Positions 36,017 to 46,113 are shown, counted from the stretch's first letter. The stretch is 64,000 bases of DNA from JAAZCI01 sp046462535 (GCA_046462535.1 JBKGVF010000010.1:62001-126000); one strand, 5' to 3'. Program-made: numbers and translations. The notes: generated from the letters alone by a model not told the origin.

Positions 36017-36048
36017 TATAGGCCTAGATAAATATAGGCCTAGATAAA
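36017..36048 (+). repeat. 16-bp perfect tandem duplication upstream of gshA
   Basis: TATAGGCCTAGATAAA occurs twice head to tail. Each unit contains the palindrome TAGGCCTA. It lies about 75-105 bp before the gshA start, in the 163-bp rnt-gshA gap, which also holds small inverted repeats (TGCCT/AGGCA near 35974; GGCTG/CAGCC near 35992-36011). Confidence 0.6.
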
Positions 36049-36120
36049 TCTAGTTAGCAATCGTTCATTAAATTAACCATACTTCTTCCCAATACAATCA
36101 TCAAAAGAAGGAATCGAGTA

Positions 36121-37683
36121 ATGTATAGCAACCTAATCAGTTCACTTATCACCAATTTAGAGTATCTCGGTGAGAGTGGCGTAGCTCAATTACACAAAAT
36201 AAATGTTGGTCTTGAGCGGGAGACGCTACGAGTTAATCCTCAGGATGGCACCTTAAGCACCAAAGAGCACCCTGTTGCTGCAGGTTCTCCTTTAATGCAT
36301 GACAATATTACAACTGACTTTGCTGAAACATTATTAGAGTTTGTTACCGATCCTGAGCCTGATGCAGAGAGCGCACTTACAGCCCTGAAAAAAATTCAAG
36401 ATTTTACTCTAACGACTATGGAGGGGGAACTTTTTTGGCCTAACTCCATGCCACCAGCCATCCAATCTGAAGAGGAGATTAAAATTGCTGAGTATGGCAG
36501 CTCCAATAAAGGGAAGATGAGCCATCTCTATCGGGTCGGCTTAAGTAATCGCTATGGAAAGATGATGCAAGCCATTGCAGGAATTCACTACAACTTCTCT
36601 TTTAAAGATGAGTTTATTGAGATATTTCGCAAACAGGTAGCACCAAACACCTCCTTAACTGAGTTTAAGACAGAGCGCTACCTCCATCTATGCCGCAATA
36701 TTGCTCGTTATGGTTTTGTTATCCCCTACTTTTTAGGGGCATCACCTGCCATGTGCAAAAGCTTTGTGAAGGATCACAATCGCTCTTTTATCAGCCTCAA
36801 TGATCAAGATCATTACCTACCTAGTGGCTGCTCTTTTAGACTCTCTGATATTGGTTATGGTAATAATAAGTGCCACTTTGATGTCTCATACAATTCGATT
36901 GATGAATTTATCAAAAATATCTATTATGCCATCACCACACCTTGCAAAGACTTTTCTCAAATACCAGTAGAGATTGATGGTGCGTATCAGCAAATTAACA
37001 ACCATATTCTGCAGATAGAGAATGAATATTACTCCAGTGTCCGCCCAAAACAACTCTTTGGCGATGGAGAAAACTTTTTAGAGGCACTAAAACAAAAGGG
37101 GATTGAATATGTTGAGCTCCGCTCTATCGACGTTAACCCTCTTGTTGATATTGGTATCACCTTAGAAGATATGCACTTTATCCAAGTCTTAATGAGTGCA
37201 TCCTTCTTAACAGATGCTCCACCCCTATCACAAAAAGAGTATGAAATAACACAAAAAAATATAAAGATTGTTGCTGAGCGGGGAAAAGAGGAAGCATTAA
37301 CATTAATGCTTCATGGCAATAAAGTGTCGCTCAAAGAGGCACTCACTGCTATAACTGAATGGATTTTACCTGTAGCAGAACACTTAGGTGAACCATTTGT
37401 TGCTGCTGTAGAGAAGAAGATTGCGATGATTACTCAACCTGAATTAACACCATCAGCACAAATTACTGCCCGCTTGCTTAAGAGTGGTTTAACTTACCAT
37501 CAATTCTTCTTAAAGCAGGCCCATCAGCTCTATCAGAAAGAGAATCTTACTCTAACTGACGAAGAGGTGGCAGCCTTCATCTCTCAGGCAGATGAGTCAC
37601 ATAAAGCACAAAAAGCATTAGAGGAGCAACCTCAAATCCCATTTGAAGAGTATCTTGAAAATTATTTTAAAATCTCTATTTAA
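36121..37683 (+). CDS. gshA: Glutamate-cysteine ligase GshA (type 1)
   Basis: First step of glutathione synthesis: joins glutamate and cysteine with ATP. GLERETLRVNPQDGTLS begins the ATP-grasp-like fold, and HDNITTDFAETLLEFVTD, GIHYNFSF and YVELRSIDVNPLVDIG are type-1 signatures. Length 520 matches E. coli (518). AAGGAA stands before the ATG. gshB is not in the window. Confidence 0.97.
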   Translation: MYSNLISSLITNLEYLGESGVAQLHKINVGLERETLRVNPQDGTLSTKEHPVAAGSPLMHDNITTDFAETLLEFVTDPEPDAESALTALKKIQDFTLTTMEGELFWPNSMPPAIQSEEEIKIAEYGSSNKGKMSHLYRVGLSNRYGKMMQAIAGIHYNFSFKDEFIEIFRKQVAPNTSLTEFKTERYLHLCRNIARYGFVIPYFLGASPAMCKSFVKDHNRSFISLNDQDHYLPSGCSFRLSDIGYGNNKCHFDVSYNSIDEFIKNIYYAITTPCKDFSQIPVEIDGAYQQINNHILQIENEYYSSVRPKQLFGDGENFLEALKQKGIEYVELRSIDVNPLVDIGITLEDMHFIQVLMSASFLTDAPPLSQKEYEITQKNIKIVAERGKEEALTLMLHGNKVSLKEALTAITEWILPVAEHLGEPFVAAVEKKIAMITQPELTPSAQITARLLKSGLTYHQFFLKQAHQLYQKENLTLTDEEVAAFISQADESHKAQKALEEQPQIPFEEYLENYFKISI

Positions 37684-37714
37684 ATAACTTTAGCTTAAAT
37701 GAAGTGAGTATACT

Positions 37715-38701
37715 GTGACCCATTCAATCTCAATCGGCTCCCCGCTCCTCTACACAGTCTTTGCTATCGTAACCGCCATTATGGTTTCTATCGATATGTT
37801 AGCCTTAAAACAGACCGGGGATCATAAGGTAAGTTTTCGTGAAGCGCTTATTTGGAGTCTTATCTGGGTCGCGGTTGCTCTGCTCTTCAATCTAGGGTTA
37901 TGGTGGTATCTCTCGACACACTATGTGGATAGCCACCTGATCGATCCTAATGCTAAAGCACTCGAGTTTCTAACGGGATATGTTGTTGAGAAATCGCTCT
38001 CAATGGATAATATCTTTATCTTTTTGCTCATCTTCAGCTTCTATCAGGTCCCAGCAAAATATCAGCGACGTGTTCTAGTATATGGAATTCTCGCTGCTAT
38101 CTTCTTAAGAGTGGTGATGGTTCTTATTGGTAGCTACTTAATTGAGCAATTTGAGTGGATTCTCTACCTCTTTGGTGGATTTCTACTCTACACCGGGATT
38201 AAGATGTTTTTTGAGAAGGATGAGGAGCAGCCCAATTTAAATGAGGGGCTACTCTTTCGTGTTAGTCAAAAGCTCTTTAATTTTACAGATCAATTTCATC
38301 AAGAACGATTTTTTATCCGTAAAGAGCAGACTCTCTATGCTACTCCACTCTTTTTAGTCTTAATTATTATCACTTTTGCTGATATTGTTTTTGCCGTAGA
38401 CTCTGTTCCAGCAGTCTTTGCAGTCACTAAAGACCCATTTATTGTCATGACATCAAATGTCTTTGCTATTTTAGGATTGCGTGCAATGTATTTTCTGCTT
38501 GCAGATATGGCAGATCGCTTCCATCTAATTAAGTATGGATTGGCCTTTATCTTGACCTTTATCGGCAGTAAAATGATTCTACTCTACTTTGAGATTGAGT
38601 TCCCTACACTACTTTCACTAGCTGTGATCTTAGGAGCACTTATCGTTTCAATTCTCTTATCACTATACTTCACGAAAGAGCCTAAAAATAGACCTTCTTA
38701 A
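37715..38701 (+). CDS. TerC/Alx family integral membrane protein
   Basis: Inner-membrane protein of the TerC family, linked in other bacteria to manganese export and to metalating secreted enzymes. About nine hydrophobic segments; signature GYVVEKSLSMDNIFIF and FADIVFAVDSVPAVFAVT, whose acidic residues are probable metal ligands. Length 328 fits the Alx branch (321). The start is GTG with a modest GAAGTGAG upstream. No yybP-ykoY-type riboswitch is visible in the 31 bp gap after gshA. The FUSC gene starts 6 bp after its stop. Confidence 0.9.
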   Translation: MTHSISIGSPLLYTVFAIVTAIMVSIDMLALKQTGDHKVSFREALIWSLIWVAVALLFNLGLWWYLSTHYVDSHLIDPNAKALEFLTGYVVEKSLSMDNIFIFLLIFSFYQVPAKYQRRVLVYGILAAIFLRVVMVLIGSYLIEQFEWILYLFGGFLLYTGIKMFFEKDEEQPNLNEGLLFRVSQKLFNFTDQFHQERFFIRKEQTLYATPLFLVLIIITFADIVFAVDSVPAVFAVTKDPFIVMTSNVFAILGLRAMYFLLADMADRFHLIKYGLAFILTFIGSKMILLYFEIEFPTLLSLAVILGALIVSILLSLYFTKEPKNRPS

Positions 38702-38707
38702 GCCACT

Positions 38708-40783
38708 ATGAATAATCTATTTACTCTTATTTATCGCTTTTTCTTAAGTTATGATTTTGTCTTAGGTGTTCAGAAAGCGGTTGGAATCTTTCTTCCTGTA
38801 CTCTTCCTCTTTCTATCTGTCGATGGAGTCGAGTATCAGGCTCTGCTGATAACTGGTTATGGTAGCTTAACAATCGCCATTGCAGATCAGGTTGGCCCCT
38901 TTAAGCATAAACGTAATGAGCTAATCGCAACGTTTTTCTCCACCCTCTTAATCTCTTACCTATTTGCTCACTTTGGAGAGCATGAGTTTAGCTACTTAAT
39001 GATTGCACTTATTGTTGTCGTCACATTTTTAGGTGCTTTCGTAGTTGCATTTGGTAAACGGGTTACCATTATTGGGTTTCTCTTTGTCTTTTCAGCCCTC
39101 TTCTCAGTGCGTGGGAGCTCCTATACGGCTGAATTACATACTCTCTACTTTGGGAGTGGTGCGCTCTTCTATCTGCTCTATACACTTCTATTAACAAAGC
39201 TTTTTGAACGCCAAATTATTCGACATAACCTCTCTAATATCTACTTTCAATTAGCTAAATATTTAAAGGCACTCTCTTCTTGCTATCGCCAAAATAGTGA
39301 TATTGAGAAGAAATTCCAAATCTTAATCAACTCCCAAACCGACCTGTTAGAAGAGCTGCAACTGATGCGAGACCTCCTCTTCCGCTCAGATCTTAAGGAC
39401 CCAAAAATTAGTGAAATGATTAGTGAATTACTCACACTGATCGATATTCGAGAAGTGGTCACCTCTCCACTACAAGACTTTATGACGATTCGAGAGATCT
39501 TTCCTAATACTGATATTCAGATCTTTTTTCGTGATAGTTTTACTAAAGCAGCACACAATTTAGAAGAGATGGGGCTCTCCACCCTAAAAGCTGCTGATAT
39601 GATCAAGCGACTTGGCTTTAAAGCGGAGCTTAGAGCATTGGAATATGAGCTTGAAATTTTAAAGCGAAGCCAATTAACAGCTGATCTACAAGAGGGGTAT
39701 CGTATATTAGCCGCGCACTACCGAAAAGTTTGGTCACTCTCACGACAGCTAGAGCGTCTGCGCTCACGACTCATCGGTGAGAGTGATTATGATGAGCAGC
39801 ATCTTAAAATTAATCTAGAGCGCTTTCTATCCCATGGCTACTGGTCATTAGATATATTAAGGAAAAATATCTCAATACACTCCGATTATATGCGCTATGC
39901 TATCCGCTCATCTGTAGCGATGGGCAGTGCATTACTGCTGGTCAAATGGGGTGATTTCCTCACTCATGGGTTCTGGATTGCATTTACCTTGCTCAGTTTA
40001 ATGCGCCCAGGATTCAGTCTAACCCGCGAACGGAGTAGAAATCGTATCCTAGGAACCATAATCGGCTGTATCTTAGGTGGAATTATTTTAGCAACCCAGA
40101 TCTCTCCTTTAGGGATGGTGATACTCCTCTTTATCTCAGTCACCTTTAATCATGGTTTATCTAAAATTAATAATGCTCTGAGTGTGGCGGCAACATCACT
40201 CTATGTCTTAGTGCTTCTAAATATCAATCAAGATCTTACAGCTATTGAAGGTCTTTCATTAGCAGGTGAACGTATACTCGATACTATTATCGCCTCTATT
40301 ATTGCAGTTACGTTTAGCTTTCTTCTTCCTCAATGGGAGCGAGGATCGATTGAGAATCTTACTAAAAGAGTTCGAGAACAGCTCTACCAACTCTTTCTTA
40401 TTATCGAAAAGACTTGGATTACCCAAGAGCTTGAGAGCGATGAGGAGTATAAACTAGCCGCACGAGAGTGCCAAAATGATATTGTCACCCTCTCCAACTC
40501 TATTCGGCGTATGCAAGATGAGCCCGAGCAGGTCCACCAAAATCAAGTACTCTTAAATGATGAGCTTATGAATTACCAATCGATATTAGCACAAATCTCC
40601 TATCTCACTTATCTACTTGATCATCTCAACTGCTCCATTGATGAGATTGAAGAGTTCCGTGAGCTCTTTCAATTAGTTAAGTTACGCCTTGATCCTAAAA
40701 ATGGTCAGAAGGATGAGAAGCAAGCTCCTTTTCAAGCTAAAGAACTTAAACCTTTAATTTGGATGATTGAACCTAATCACTAA
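38708..40783 (+). CDS. FUSC family inner-membrane protein (YccS/YhfK-like)
   Basis: Large membrane protein resembling aromatic-acid exporter/fusaric-acid-resistance proteins. Two blocks of about six membrane helices (20-175 and 395-520), each followed by a long cytoplasmic helical region. The second block carries the family pattern RSSVAMGSALLLVKWGD, FTLLSLMRPGFSLTRERSR, GTIIGCILGG. Length 691 is typical of YccS. Its 6-bp distance from terC suggests one operon. Substrate unknown. Confidence 0.87.
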   Translation: MNNLFTLIYRFFLSYDFVLGVQKAVGIFLPVLFLFLSVDGVEYQALLITGYGSLTIAIADQVGPFKHKRNELIATFFSTLLISYLFAHFGEHEFSYLMIALIVVVTFLGAFVVAFGKRVTIIGFLFVFSALFSVRGSSYTAELHTLYFGSGALFYLLYTLLLTKLFERQIIRHNLSNIYFQLAKYLKALSSCYRQNSDIEKKFQILINSQTDLLEELQLMRDLLFRSDLKDPKISEMISELLTLIDIREVVTSPLQDFMTIREIFPNTDIQIFFRDSFTKAAHNLEEMGLSTLKAADMIKRLGFKAELRALEYELEILKRSQLTADLQEGYRILAAHYRKVWSLSRQLERLRSRLIGESDYDEQHLKINLERFLSHGYWSLDILRKNISIHSDYMRYAIRSSVAMGSALLLVKWGDFLTHGFWIAFTLLSLMRPGFSLTRERSRNRILGTIIGCILGGIILATQISPLGMVILLFISVTFNHGLSKINNALSVAATSLYVLVLLNINQDLTAIEGLSLAGERILDTIIASIIAVTFSFLLPQWERGSIENLTKRVREQLYQLFLIIEKTWITQELESDEEYKLAARECQNDIVTLSNSIRRMQDEPEQVHQNQVLLNDELMNYQSILAQISYLTYLLDHLNCSIDEIEEFRELFQLVKLRLDPKNGQKDEKQAPFQAKELKPLIWMIEPNH

Positions 40784-40795
40784 AGATGTCTAATA

Positions 40796-40823
40796 TTGCA
40801 TCAATAGAGAAAAACACTATAAT
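40796..40823 (+). promoter_or_regulatory. Candidate sigma-70 promoter of mraZ
   Basis: A perfect -10 TATAAT (40818-40823) with a weak -35 TTGCAT (40796-40801), 16-bp spacing. The expected start of transcription is near 40830, leaving about 45 nt of leader before the ATG at 40874. No clear array of MraZ-box repeats (TGGGN) was seen apart from one ATGGGTT at 40822. Confidence 0.5.
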
Positions 40824-40873
40824 GGGTTGAGCTATATTACAAGTTGAATGAATGGAGTCGTGAAGTTAGGGTT

Positions 40874-41377
40874 ATGGCGTACTATTTAGGGGAGTATGAG
40901 GTAAAAATCGATGCGAAAAATCGCATTCTCCTCCCTGCCGCCCTTAAGAAACAGCTTGGTGATATCGATCGCTTTGTTCTTAATCGCTCATTTGATCGCT
41001 GTCTTAATCTCTACCCCTATCAAGAGTGGCTTCTCATTGATAAAGAGCTTAATAAGCTAAACCCGTTTGTAAAAAAGGAGCGGGATTTCATCCGCTTTGT
41101 TCGAGGGGGTGCAACAGAAGTTCAGCTTGATGGGCAGGGGCGTATTAACCTTCCTCGCCGATTACTTAATTATGCTAATGCTGAAAATGACTTAATTCTC
41201 TTAGGGAATGGTTCGTTAATTGAGTTATGGGATCTCGCTACCTATGAAGAGATGCTCGATATTGATCCTGAGGAGTTCTCTGCTCTTGCAGAAGAGGTGA
41301 TGGTGAAAGAGGAGCCGCCAACACCGACAGCAACCCAGATTAATGAGCATGTTGTTGTACCCATAACACGGCGTTAA
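40874..41377 (+). CDS. mraZ: Transcriptional regulator MraZ
   Basis: DNA-binding protein with two SpoVT/AbrB-like halves: DAKNRILLPAAL and DGQGRINLPRRLL. In most bacteria it heads and represses the division and cell-wall cluster. The open frame begins with TTG at 40844, but ATG at 40874 (MAYYLGEYEVKIDAKNR) matches family starts; AGTTAGGG lies just before. That gives 167 residues, longer than the usual 150 through a C-terminal tail. rsmH and ftsL do not follow; murI does. Confidence 0.93.
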   Translation: MAYYLGEYEVKIDAKNRILLPAALKKQLGDIDRFVLNRSFDRCLNLYPYQEWLLIDKELNKLNPFVKKERDFIRFVRGGATEVQLDGQGRINLPRRLLNYANAENDLILLGNGSLIELWDLATYEEMLDIDPEEFSALAEEVMVKEEPPTPTATQINEHVVVPITRR

Positions 41378-41419
41378 AGCAAATTTACATCAAGATAAAC
41401 AATAAGGATTACTCTATTA

Positions 41420-42235
41420 ATGCGTATAGGTTTAATGGATTCAGGTATAGGTGGACTCTCCATACTACAAGCCTTTTTAGATGCCGAAATTCAAGCAGAT
41501 TATCACTATTTAGCGGATGCTCTTTTCCTTCCCTATGGCACCCAACCAATTGCACAACTCCATAAACGTACCCTCTCTATTGCAGAGTTTATGGTAGAGC
41601 AACTGAATGTTGATGCCTTTATCATTGCTTGTAATACTGCCACCGCATCAAGCGCAGAACTTATTCGTAAATATTACCCTAAGCAGATTGTTATTGGTAT
41701 TGAACCTGCCATAAAACCAGCTTCGTTACATACTAAGAGTGGCCATATCGCAGTAGCTGCAACCGACTCCACCTTGATGAGTCAACGGCTAAATCATCTA
41801 ATCGCCACCTATTCAAATAGAATCCATGTGCATAAAATCAGTGGTAGTCGCTGGGTTTCACTTGTAGAGCGTGGTGATTTAACCAGTGAGTATGCTAAAA
41901 ATATCCTCATGGAGGATCTTAAACCCTACTTAAAGTATCCGATCGATCAATTCATTTTAGGGTGCACCCACTTCCCCTTCTTAAGCGAGCTCTTAAGTGA
42001 GATACTGCCACAATCCACCATCTTAATTAATCCTGCAGAGGCGCTGGTAAAGCAGACCATTAAACGCTTAAAGGATGCCAATCTCTATACCCAACATACC
42101 CCTACAACGCTTATAGCACCCCACCATATTCCCCGAAAACTCCATTTCTACACCACAGGGGCATTAACCCCATATAAAAAACAGCTAATGCAGCTAAAGT
42201 TCCCTATCCACTCAATAGAGCCCCTCTCTCTATAA
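41420..42235 (+). CDS. murI: Glutamate racemase MurI
   Basis: Makes D-glutamate for peptidoglycan. The two catalytic cysteines are C71 (IACNTATASS) and C182 (LGCTHFPFL); MDSGIGGLS is the N-terminal signature. Length 271 is normal. It follows mraZ by 42 bp and may share its transcript, which would tie two wall-related genes together. Confidence 0.96.
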   Translation: MRIGLMDSGIGGLSILQAFLDAEIQADYHYLADALFLPYGTQPIAQLHKRTLSIAEFMVEQLNVDAFIIACNTATASSAELIRKYYPKQIVIGIEPAIKPASLHTKSGHIAVAATDSTLMSQRLNHLIATYSNRIHVHKISGSRWVSLVERGDLTSEYAKNILMEDLKPYLKYPIDQFILGCTHFPFLSELLSEILPQSTILINPAEALVKQTIKRLKDANLYTQHTPTTLIAPHHIPRKLHFYTTGALTPYKKQLMQLKFPIHSIEPLSL

Positions 42236-42324
42236 GCCTTCTCTTTTTATCTTCGCCCTTAATAGGGGGTATGTTAATATTGGCGTATTATCTTCAATTT
42301 CCGCTATCGCAAAAGGATCTTATT

Positions 42325-42858
42325 ATGGTGCGCAAATTTGCTCTAATACTTCTTCTTTTAACCGCAGGGCTACCTCTTATAGCAGAAGAGAATGGAGAAG
42401 AGCCTATTCCTAAGTGGGTAAGTAGTAATGATAATCGCTATGAGCTCCTACTCAATAGCTCCTATACTAATAAAATAGCTGATCGTCGAAACTTTATTGC
42501 TGCCCGTATGCCAGGGATTCCAGCAACACACCTTACACTTTTACAACAATCTCCTAACACTACCGTTTTTGCATTCTCTATCCCTATTCCAGATTCTCAT
42601 AATCTCACTATAGATAAACTACTAATAACATTAAATGAACAGCTCGCTGATCTTAAAAATGTTCGCTACTCTATCACTAAGGAGGAGCGGTCTCTAGCTC
42701 GAGCCACCTACGCCATTCACCAGATGGTTGATGAGCGTAATAGTTATGAGTATTGCATGTTACAGCTGACCTTACATAGTGTTGATACTATCTGCGCTAA
42801 TGGTGAACGTAACCAAGAGGAGCTTATAGCGATTATTGATTCTATTCAGATTAAATAA
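42325..42858 (+). CDS. Secreted/periplasmic protein of unknown function
   Basis: 177 residues. The frame opens earlier (42271), but AAAGGA precedes ATG at 42325, and that start gives a clear signal peptide (MVRKFALILLLLTAGLPLIAEE). The mature protein has no membrane helix and two cysteines (EYCMLQ and TICANG) that could form a disulfide. I do not recognise the family. It stands between murI and pepN on the same strand, 35-bp and 76-bp from neighbours. Confidence 0.65.
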   Translation: MVRKFALILLLLTAGLPLIAEENGEEPIPKWVSSNDNRYELLLNSSYTNKIADRRNFIAARMPGIPATHLTLLQQSPNTTVFAFSIPIPDSHNLTIDKLLITLNEQLADLKNVRYSITKEERSLARATYAIHQMVDERNSYEYCMLQLTLHSVDTICANGERNQEELIAIIDSIQIK

Positions 42859-42934
42859 CCCCTCCTTTACCGGAAAAGAGTATAATATATCTTTAATGAA
42901 ACTATTCAGCTCATACAATTTAGGAGTCTAGATA

Positions 42935-45514
42935 ATGCATTCTTCAGAAAGAGTCGAAAAGAGATACCGCTTAGCCTATCAAGCACCCAACTATCAGATT
43001 GATCATCTAGAGCTTGAATTTAATCTATCTGAAGAGCGAACTTTAGTTAAAAGTCGGTTTACAATAAGACGTAGTAGTGAGGCTATAGATCAGAGCTTTC
43101 TTCTCCACGGCTCAAAGGCATTAACTCTACATTCCCTAAAAATTGATGGTCACCGACAAGAGCAGATTAACTGGGATAGTGATCACATTCTCTTAGAAAA
43201 TTTAGGAGATGAGCACCTGATTGAGATTGAAAATAGTATTAATCCTAAACAAAATAGTGCTCTTGAAGGACTCTTCCTTACAGATGGACTCTTCTGTACA
43301 GATTGTGAACCAGAAGGGTTCCGCTCAATAACTTTTTTTGCTGATCGCCCCGATATAATGGCTACCTATCGGGTAACAATTATTGCGAGAAAAGAGTATA
43401 AGACCCTCCTCTCTAACGGGAATCTAATCGAGTCGGGCTCTATTGATGAGACTCAGCATTACGCTATTTGGGAGGATCCTTTCCCAAAGCCAACCTACCT
43501 CTTTGCACTGGTTGCAGGCAATTTAGCCCATCTTGAAGAGCGGCACACCCGTCCCGATGGTAGTGATGTTATTTTACGTATCTATGCTAAACCCCACTAT
43601 ATAGAGCAGTGTCACTTTGCGTTACACGCTTTACAAAGAGCAATGGCATGGGATGAGGAGCGTTATGGCTTAATCTGCGATTTAGATCACTACAATATCG
43701 TTGCTGTTACCGACTTTAATGGTGGGGCAATGGAGAATAAAGGGCTCAACATCTTCAATAGTCGCTATATTTTCGCCCACCCTGAGCATGCTACTGATGA
43801 GGATTTTCGTTGGGTAGATGCAGTGATTGCACATGAATATTTCCATAACTGGACTGGCAATCGCATCACTTGCCAAGATTGGTTTAATCTTGCCCTAAAA
43901 GAGGGATTAACAGTCTTTCGAGAGCAGGAGTATATCGCCGATCAATACCATCCCGGACTAAAAAGAATTGAGGATGTTACGATGCTCCGCCGAGAGCAGT
44001 TTCCTGAAGATCGAGGACCATTAGCACACCCCGTTCGTCCAGACTCTGTTGCAACAATAGAGAGCCTCTACACCCCAACTATTTATGAAAAAGGGGCTGA
44101 ACTTTTTCGACTCTACCAAACCATTTTAGGAAGAGAGCGTTTTGAGAAGGGGCTAGCTCGCTATATTGAACGCTATGATGGTCAAGCTGTAACGCTCGAC
44201 CACTTCCATCAAATAATGCAAGAGAGTGCAAACTCCCCTCTTCCAGGTTTTGAGCGCTGGTATACACAAGCAGGTACACCACACTTAGAGTGTGAAACAT
44301 TCTATGATGCACCCTCAAAAATATTGCGTTTATCACTAAAACAGAGATTACCATCAACACCAGACTCAGCCAGTACTCATAAAGAGCCCCATGTTATTCC
44401 CATCGACTATACTCTACTCGCCTCCGATGGACGAGAACTTCTTAGTGAACGCTTTATCTTAACCGAATTTGCACAGTGCTTACTCTTTCATAATATCGAA
44501 GAGAAGCCTATTCCCATCTTTCTCCATAACTTCAGCGCTCCTGTCGAATATAGCTACCCATATGAGCCCGAGGAGTTATGCCTTATTGTCCATCATGGTA
44601 ACGATCCTTTCTCTACATGGGATGCGGCACAAAATTATTATCAATATTACCTTCTAGGTGATTACACCCTTGAAGAGAAGATAGAGGCATTTATTGAGTT
44701 GATCTCACCACTAATCGACAACCCTGATGATCCCCATTTTGTCGCTCACCTACTGACACCCCCTACGATAGCGGAGCTCTTAAATAAACAAGGGTATGAT
44801 CGTCGCTACAATAGTGTGACGTTAACAGAGGAGTATCAGAAGCTTAAAGCGGGCGTAGCAGAACGTCTTTATCATCAATGGTTAGCCCTCTATCAGCAAT
44901 ATAGCGCTGATACTGCTGCAGATCGCGCACTCAAAAATATTGCTCTCGACTATCTAATGGCTACTAATAATCCAGACAGATTGCCCATCGTTCAGAATGC
45001 TTATCTAAATTCGAGCAATATGACCGATCGAATGGCTGCTCTCTCAATAGCAGTTAGATACAACCATCCTGAAAAAGAGACTCTTCTACAAAACTTTATC
45101 CAGCGTTATAAAACCGACCCAAATGTTATTGATCGATGGTTTTCACTACAGGCACAATCAGAAAAGATAACATTAGAAGAGATTAAAGCATTAACAGAGA
45201 CGCCCTACTTCAATTACCAAAATCCAAATCGAGTCCGCTCACTCTTTGTGGCGGTTGGACGTAATTTACCCCTACTAGAGCGGGAATCTAATACCCTCTT
45301 TCAATGGTTACTGGAGTCAATAGTAACTGTTGATCGAATTAATCCTCAGACAGCTTCGGCATTAACCACCCCCTTCTCACGTTTAGATCTATTAAGCCCA
45401 ATGGCGCAAGATGATGCCTTAGAGGCCCTAACAGAGATATTGAAGAATCATGCCGACTCGCTCTCCACCAATTTGCGAGCAAAACTTGAGCCTATCATGG
45501 AGTTACATCAATGA
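42935..45514 (+). CDS. pepN: Aminopeptidase N PepN (M1 family)
   Basis: Zinc aminopeptidase that removes N-terminal residues from peptides in the cytoplasm. The exopeptidase motif GGAMEN is at 263-268 and the zinc site HEYFHNW with H300/E301/H304 plus E323 (LKEGLTVFRE). Length 859 is near the E. coli 870. AGGAG lies before the ATG, and a TATAAT at 42881 may be its -10. It overlaps ruvX by 4 nt. Confidence 0.97.
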   Translation: MHSSERVEKRYRLAYQAPNYQIDHLELEFNLSEERTLVKSRFTIRRSSEAIDQSFLLHGSKALTLHSLKIDGHRQEQINWDSDHILLENLGDEHLIEIENSINPKQNSALEGLFLTDGLFCTDCEPEGFRSITFFADRPDIMATYRVTIIARKEYKTLLSNGNLIESGSIDETQHYAIWEDPFPKPTYLFALVAGNLAHLEERHTRPDGSDVILRIYAKPHYIEQCHFALHALQRAMAWDEERYGLICDLDHYNIVAVTDFNGGAMENKGLNIFNSRYIFAHPEHATDEDFRWVDAVIAHEYFHNWTGNRITCQDWFNLALKEGLTVFREQEYIADQYHPGLKRIEDVTMLRREQFPEDRGPLAHPVRPDSVATIESLYTPTIYEKGAELFRLYQTILGRERFEKGLARYIERYDGQAVTLDHFHQIMQESANSPLPGFERWYTQAGTPHLECETFYDAPSKILRLSLKQRLPSTPDSASTHKEPHVIPIDYTLLASDGRELLSERFILTEFAQCLLFHNIEEKPIPIFLHNFSAPVEYSYPYEPEELCLIVHHGNDPFSTWDAAQNYYQYYLLGDYTLEEKIEAFIELISPLIDNPDDPHFVAHLLTPPTIAELLNKQGYDRRYNSVTLTEEYQKLKAGVAERLYHQWLALYQQYSADTAADRALKNIALDYLMATNNPDRLPIVQNAYLNSSNMTDRMAALSIAVRYNHPEKETLLQNFIQRYKTDPNVIDRWFSLQAQSEKITLEEIKALTETPYFNYQNPNRVRSLFVAVGRNLPLLERESNTLFQWLLESIVTVDRINPQTASALTTPFSRLDLLSPMAQDDALEALTEILKNHADSLSTNLRAKLEPIMELHQ

Positions 45515-45924
45515 TTGAGACACTCCTTGGTTTTGATTTTGGTGTAAAAAATATTGGGGTAGCGGTGGGAAATTCCTTAACGGAGACTGCAACCCCCCTA
45601 AAAATATTAAAAGCGGTGGATGGACATCCAAATTGGGATGAAGTGGCCTCATTAATTGATGAATGGGATGTCACTGCTTTTGTCGTTGGCATCCCCTATA
45701 CTCAAGATGGAACGATTACAGAGCATATCCGCCGTATACGCAACTTCAAGAATCGTCTTCATGGTCGATTTGGTCTGCCTGCATATGAGGTAGATGAGTC
45801 CAATAGTTCTCTGGAGAGCTATCAATATCTATCCCCTTCAAAAAGGCAGAAACGAGGGGAGCTAGATGCACTTTCGGCAGCGATAATTATTGAGCGATGG
45901 TTTGCTGAAAAGCGTGGTTATTAG
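45511..45924 (+). CDS. ruvX: YqgF/RuvX family RNase H-fold nuclease
   Basis: Predicted Holliday-junction resolvase-like protein, also implicated in pre-16S rRNA 5' processing. LLGFDFGVKNIGVAVGN carries the first catalytic Asp; VVGIPYTQDGTITEH and YEVDESNSS provide the others; LDALSAAIIIERW ends it. Length 137 (E. coli 138). The start overlaps the pepN stop, so it is translated from the same message. yqgE, the usual neighbour, is absent. Confidence 0.93.
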   Translation: MIETLLGFDFGVKNIGVAVGNSLTETATPLKILKAVDGHPNWDEVASLIDEWDVTAFVVGIPYTQDGTITEHIRRIRNFKNRLHGRFGLPAYEVDESNSSLESYQYLSPSKRQKRGELDALSAAIIIERWFAEKRGY

Positions 45925-46113
45925 GGGTTGATAATCCACTCCTGATCCTCTCTTCTGAGAACTGCTCTAAGATAATCAACCAGCTCTATTAAATTTATGA
46001 CAAGTATCATCTTATATGCCATCTTTTCCCACTCCTAGCCCTACATTCGCTATGATCATAGATTATTAAAGTGACTAATAATTTATCGCTCATTAAGTGA
46101 AGGAGGTTGCTAC

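Noticed and set aside
37684..37714. Manganese riboswitch (yybP-ykoY) before terC
   Set aside because: The gap after gshA is only 31 bp, too short for the element.
45926..45981. GGTTGAT / ATCAACC inverted repeat after ruvX
   Set aside because: Arms of only 7 bp separated by 42 nt; expected by chance in DNA of this composition.
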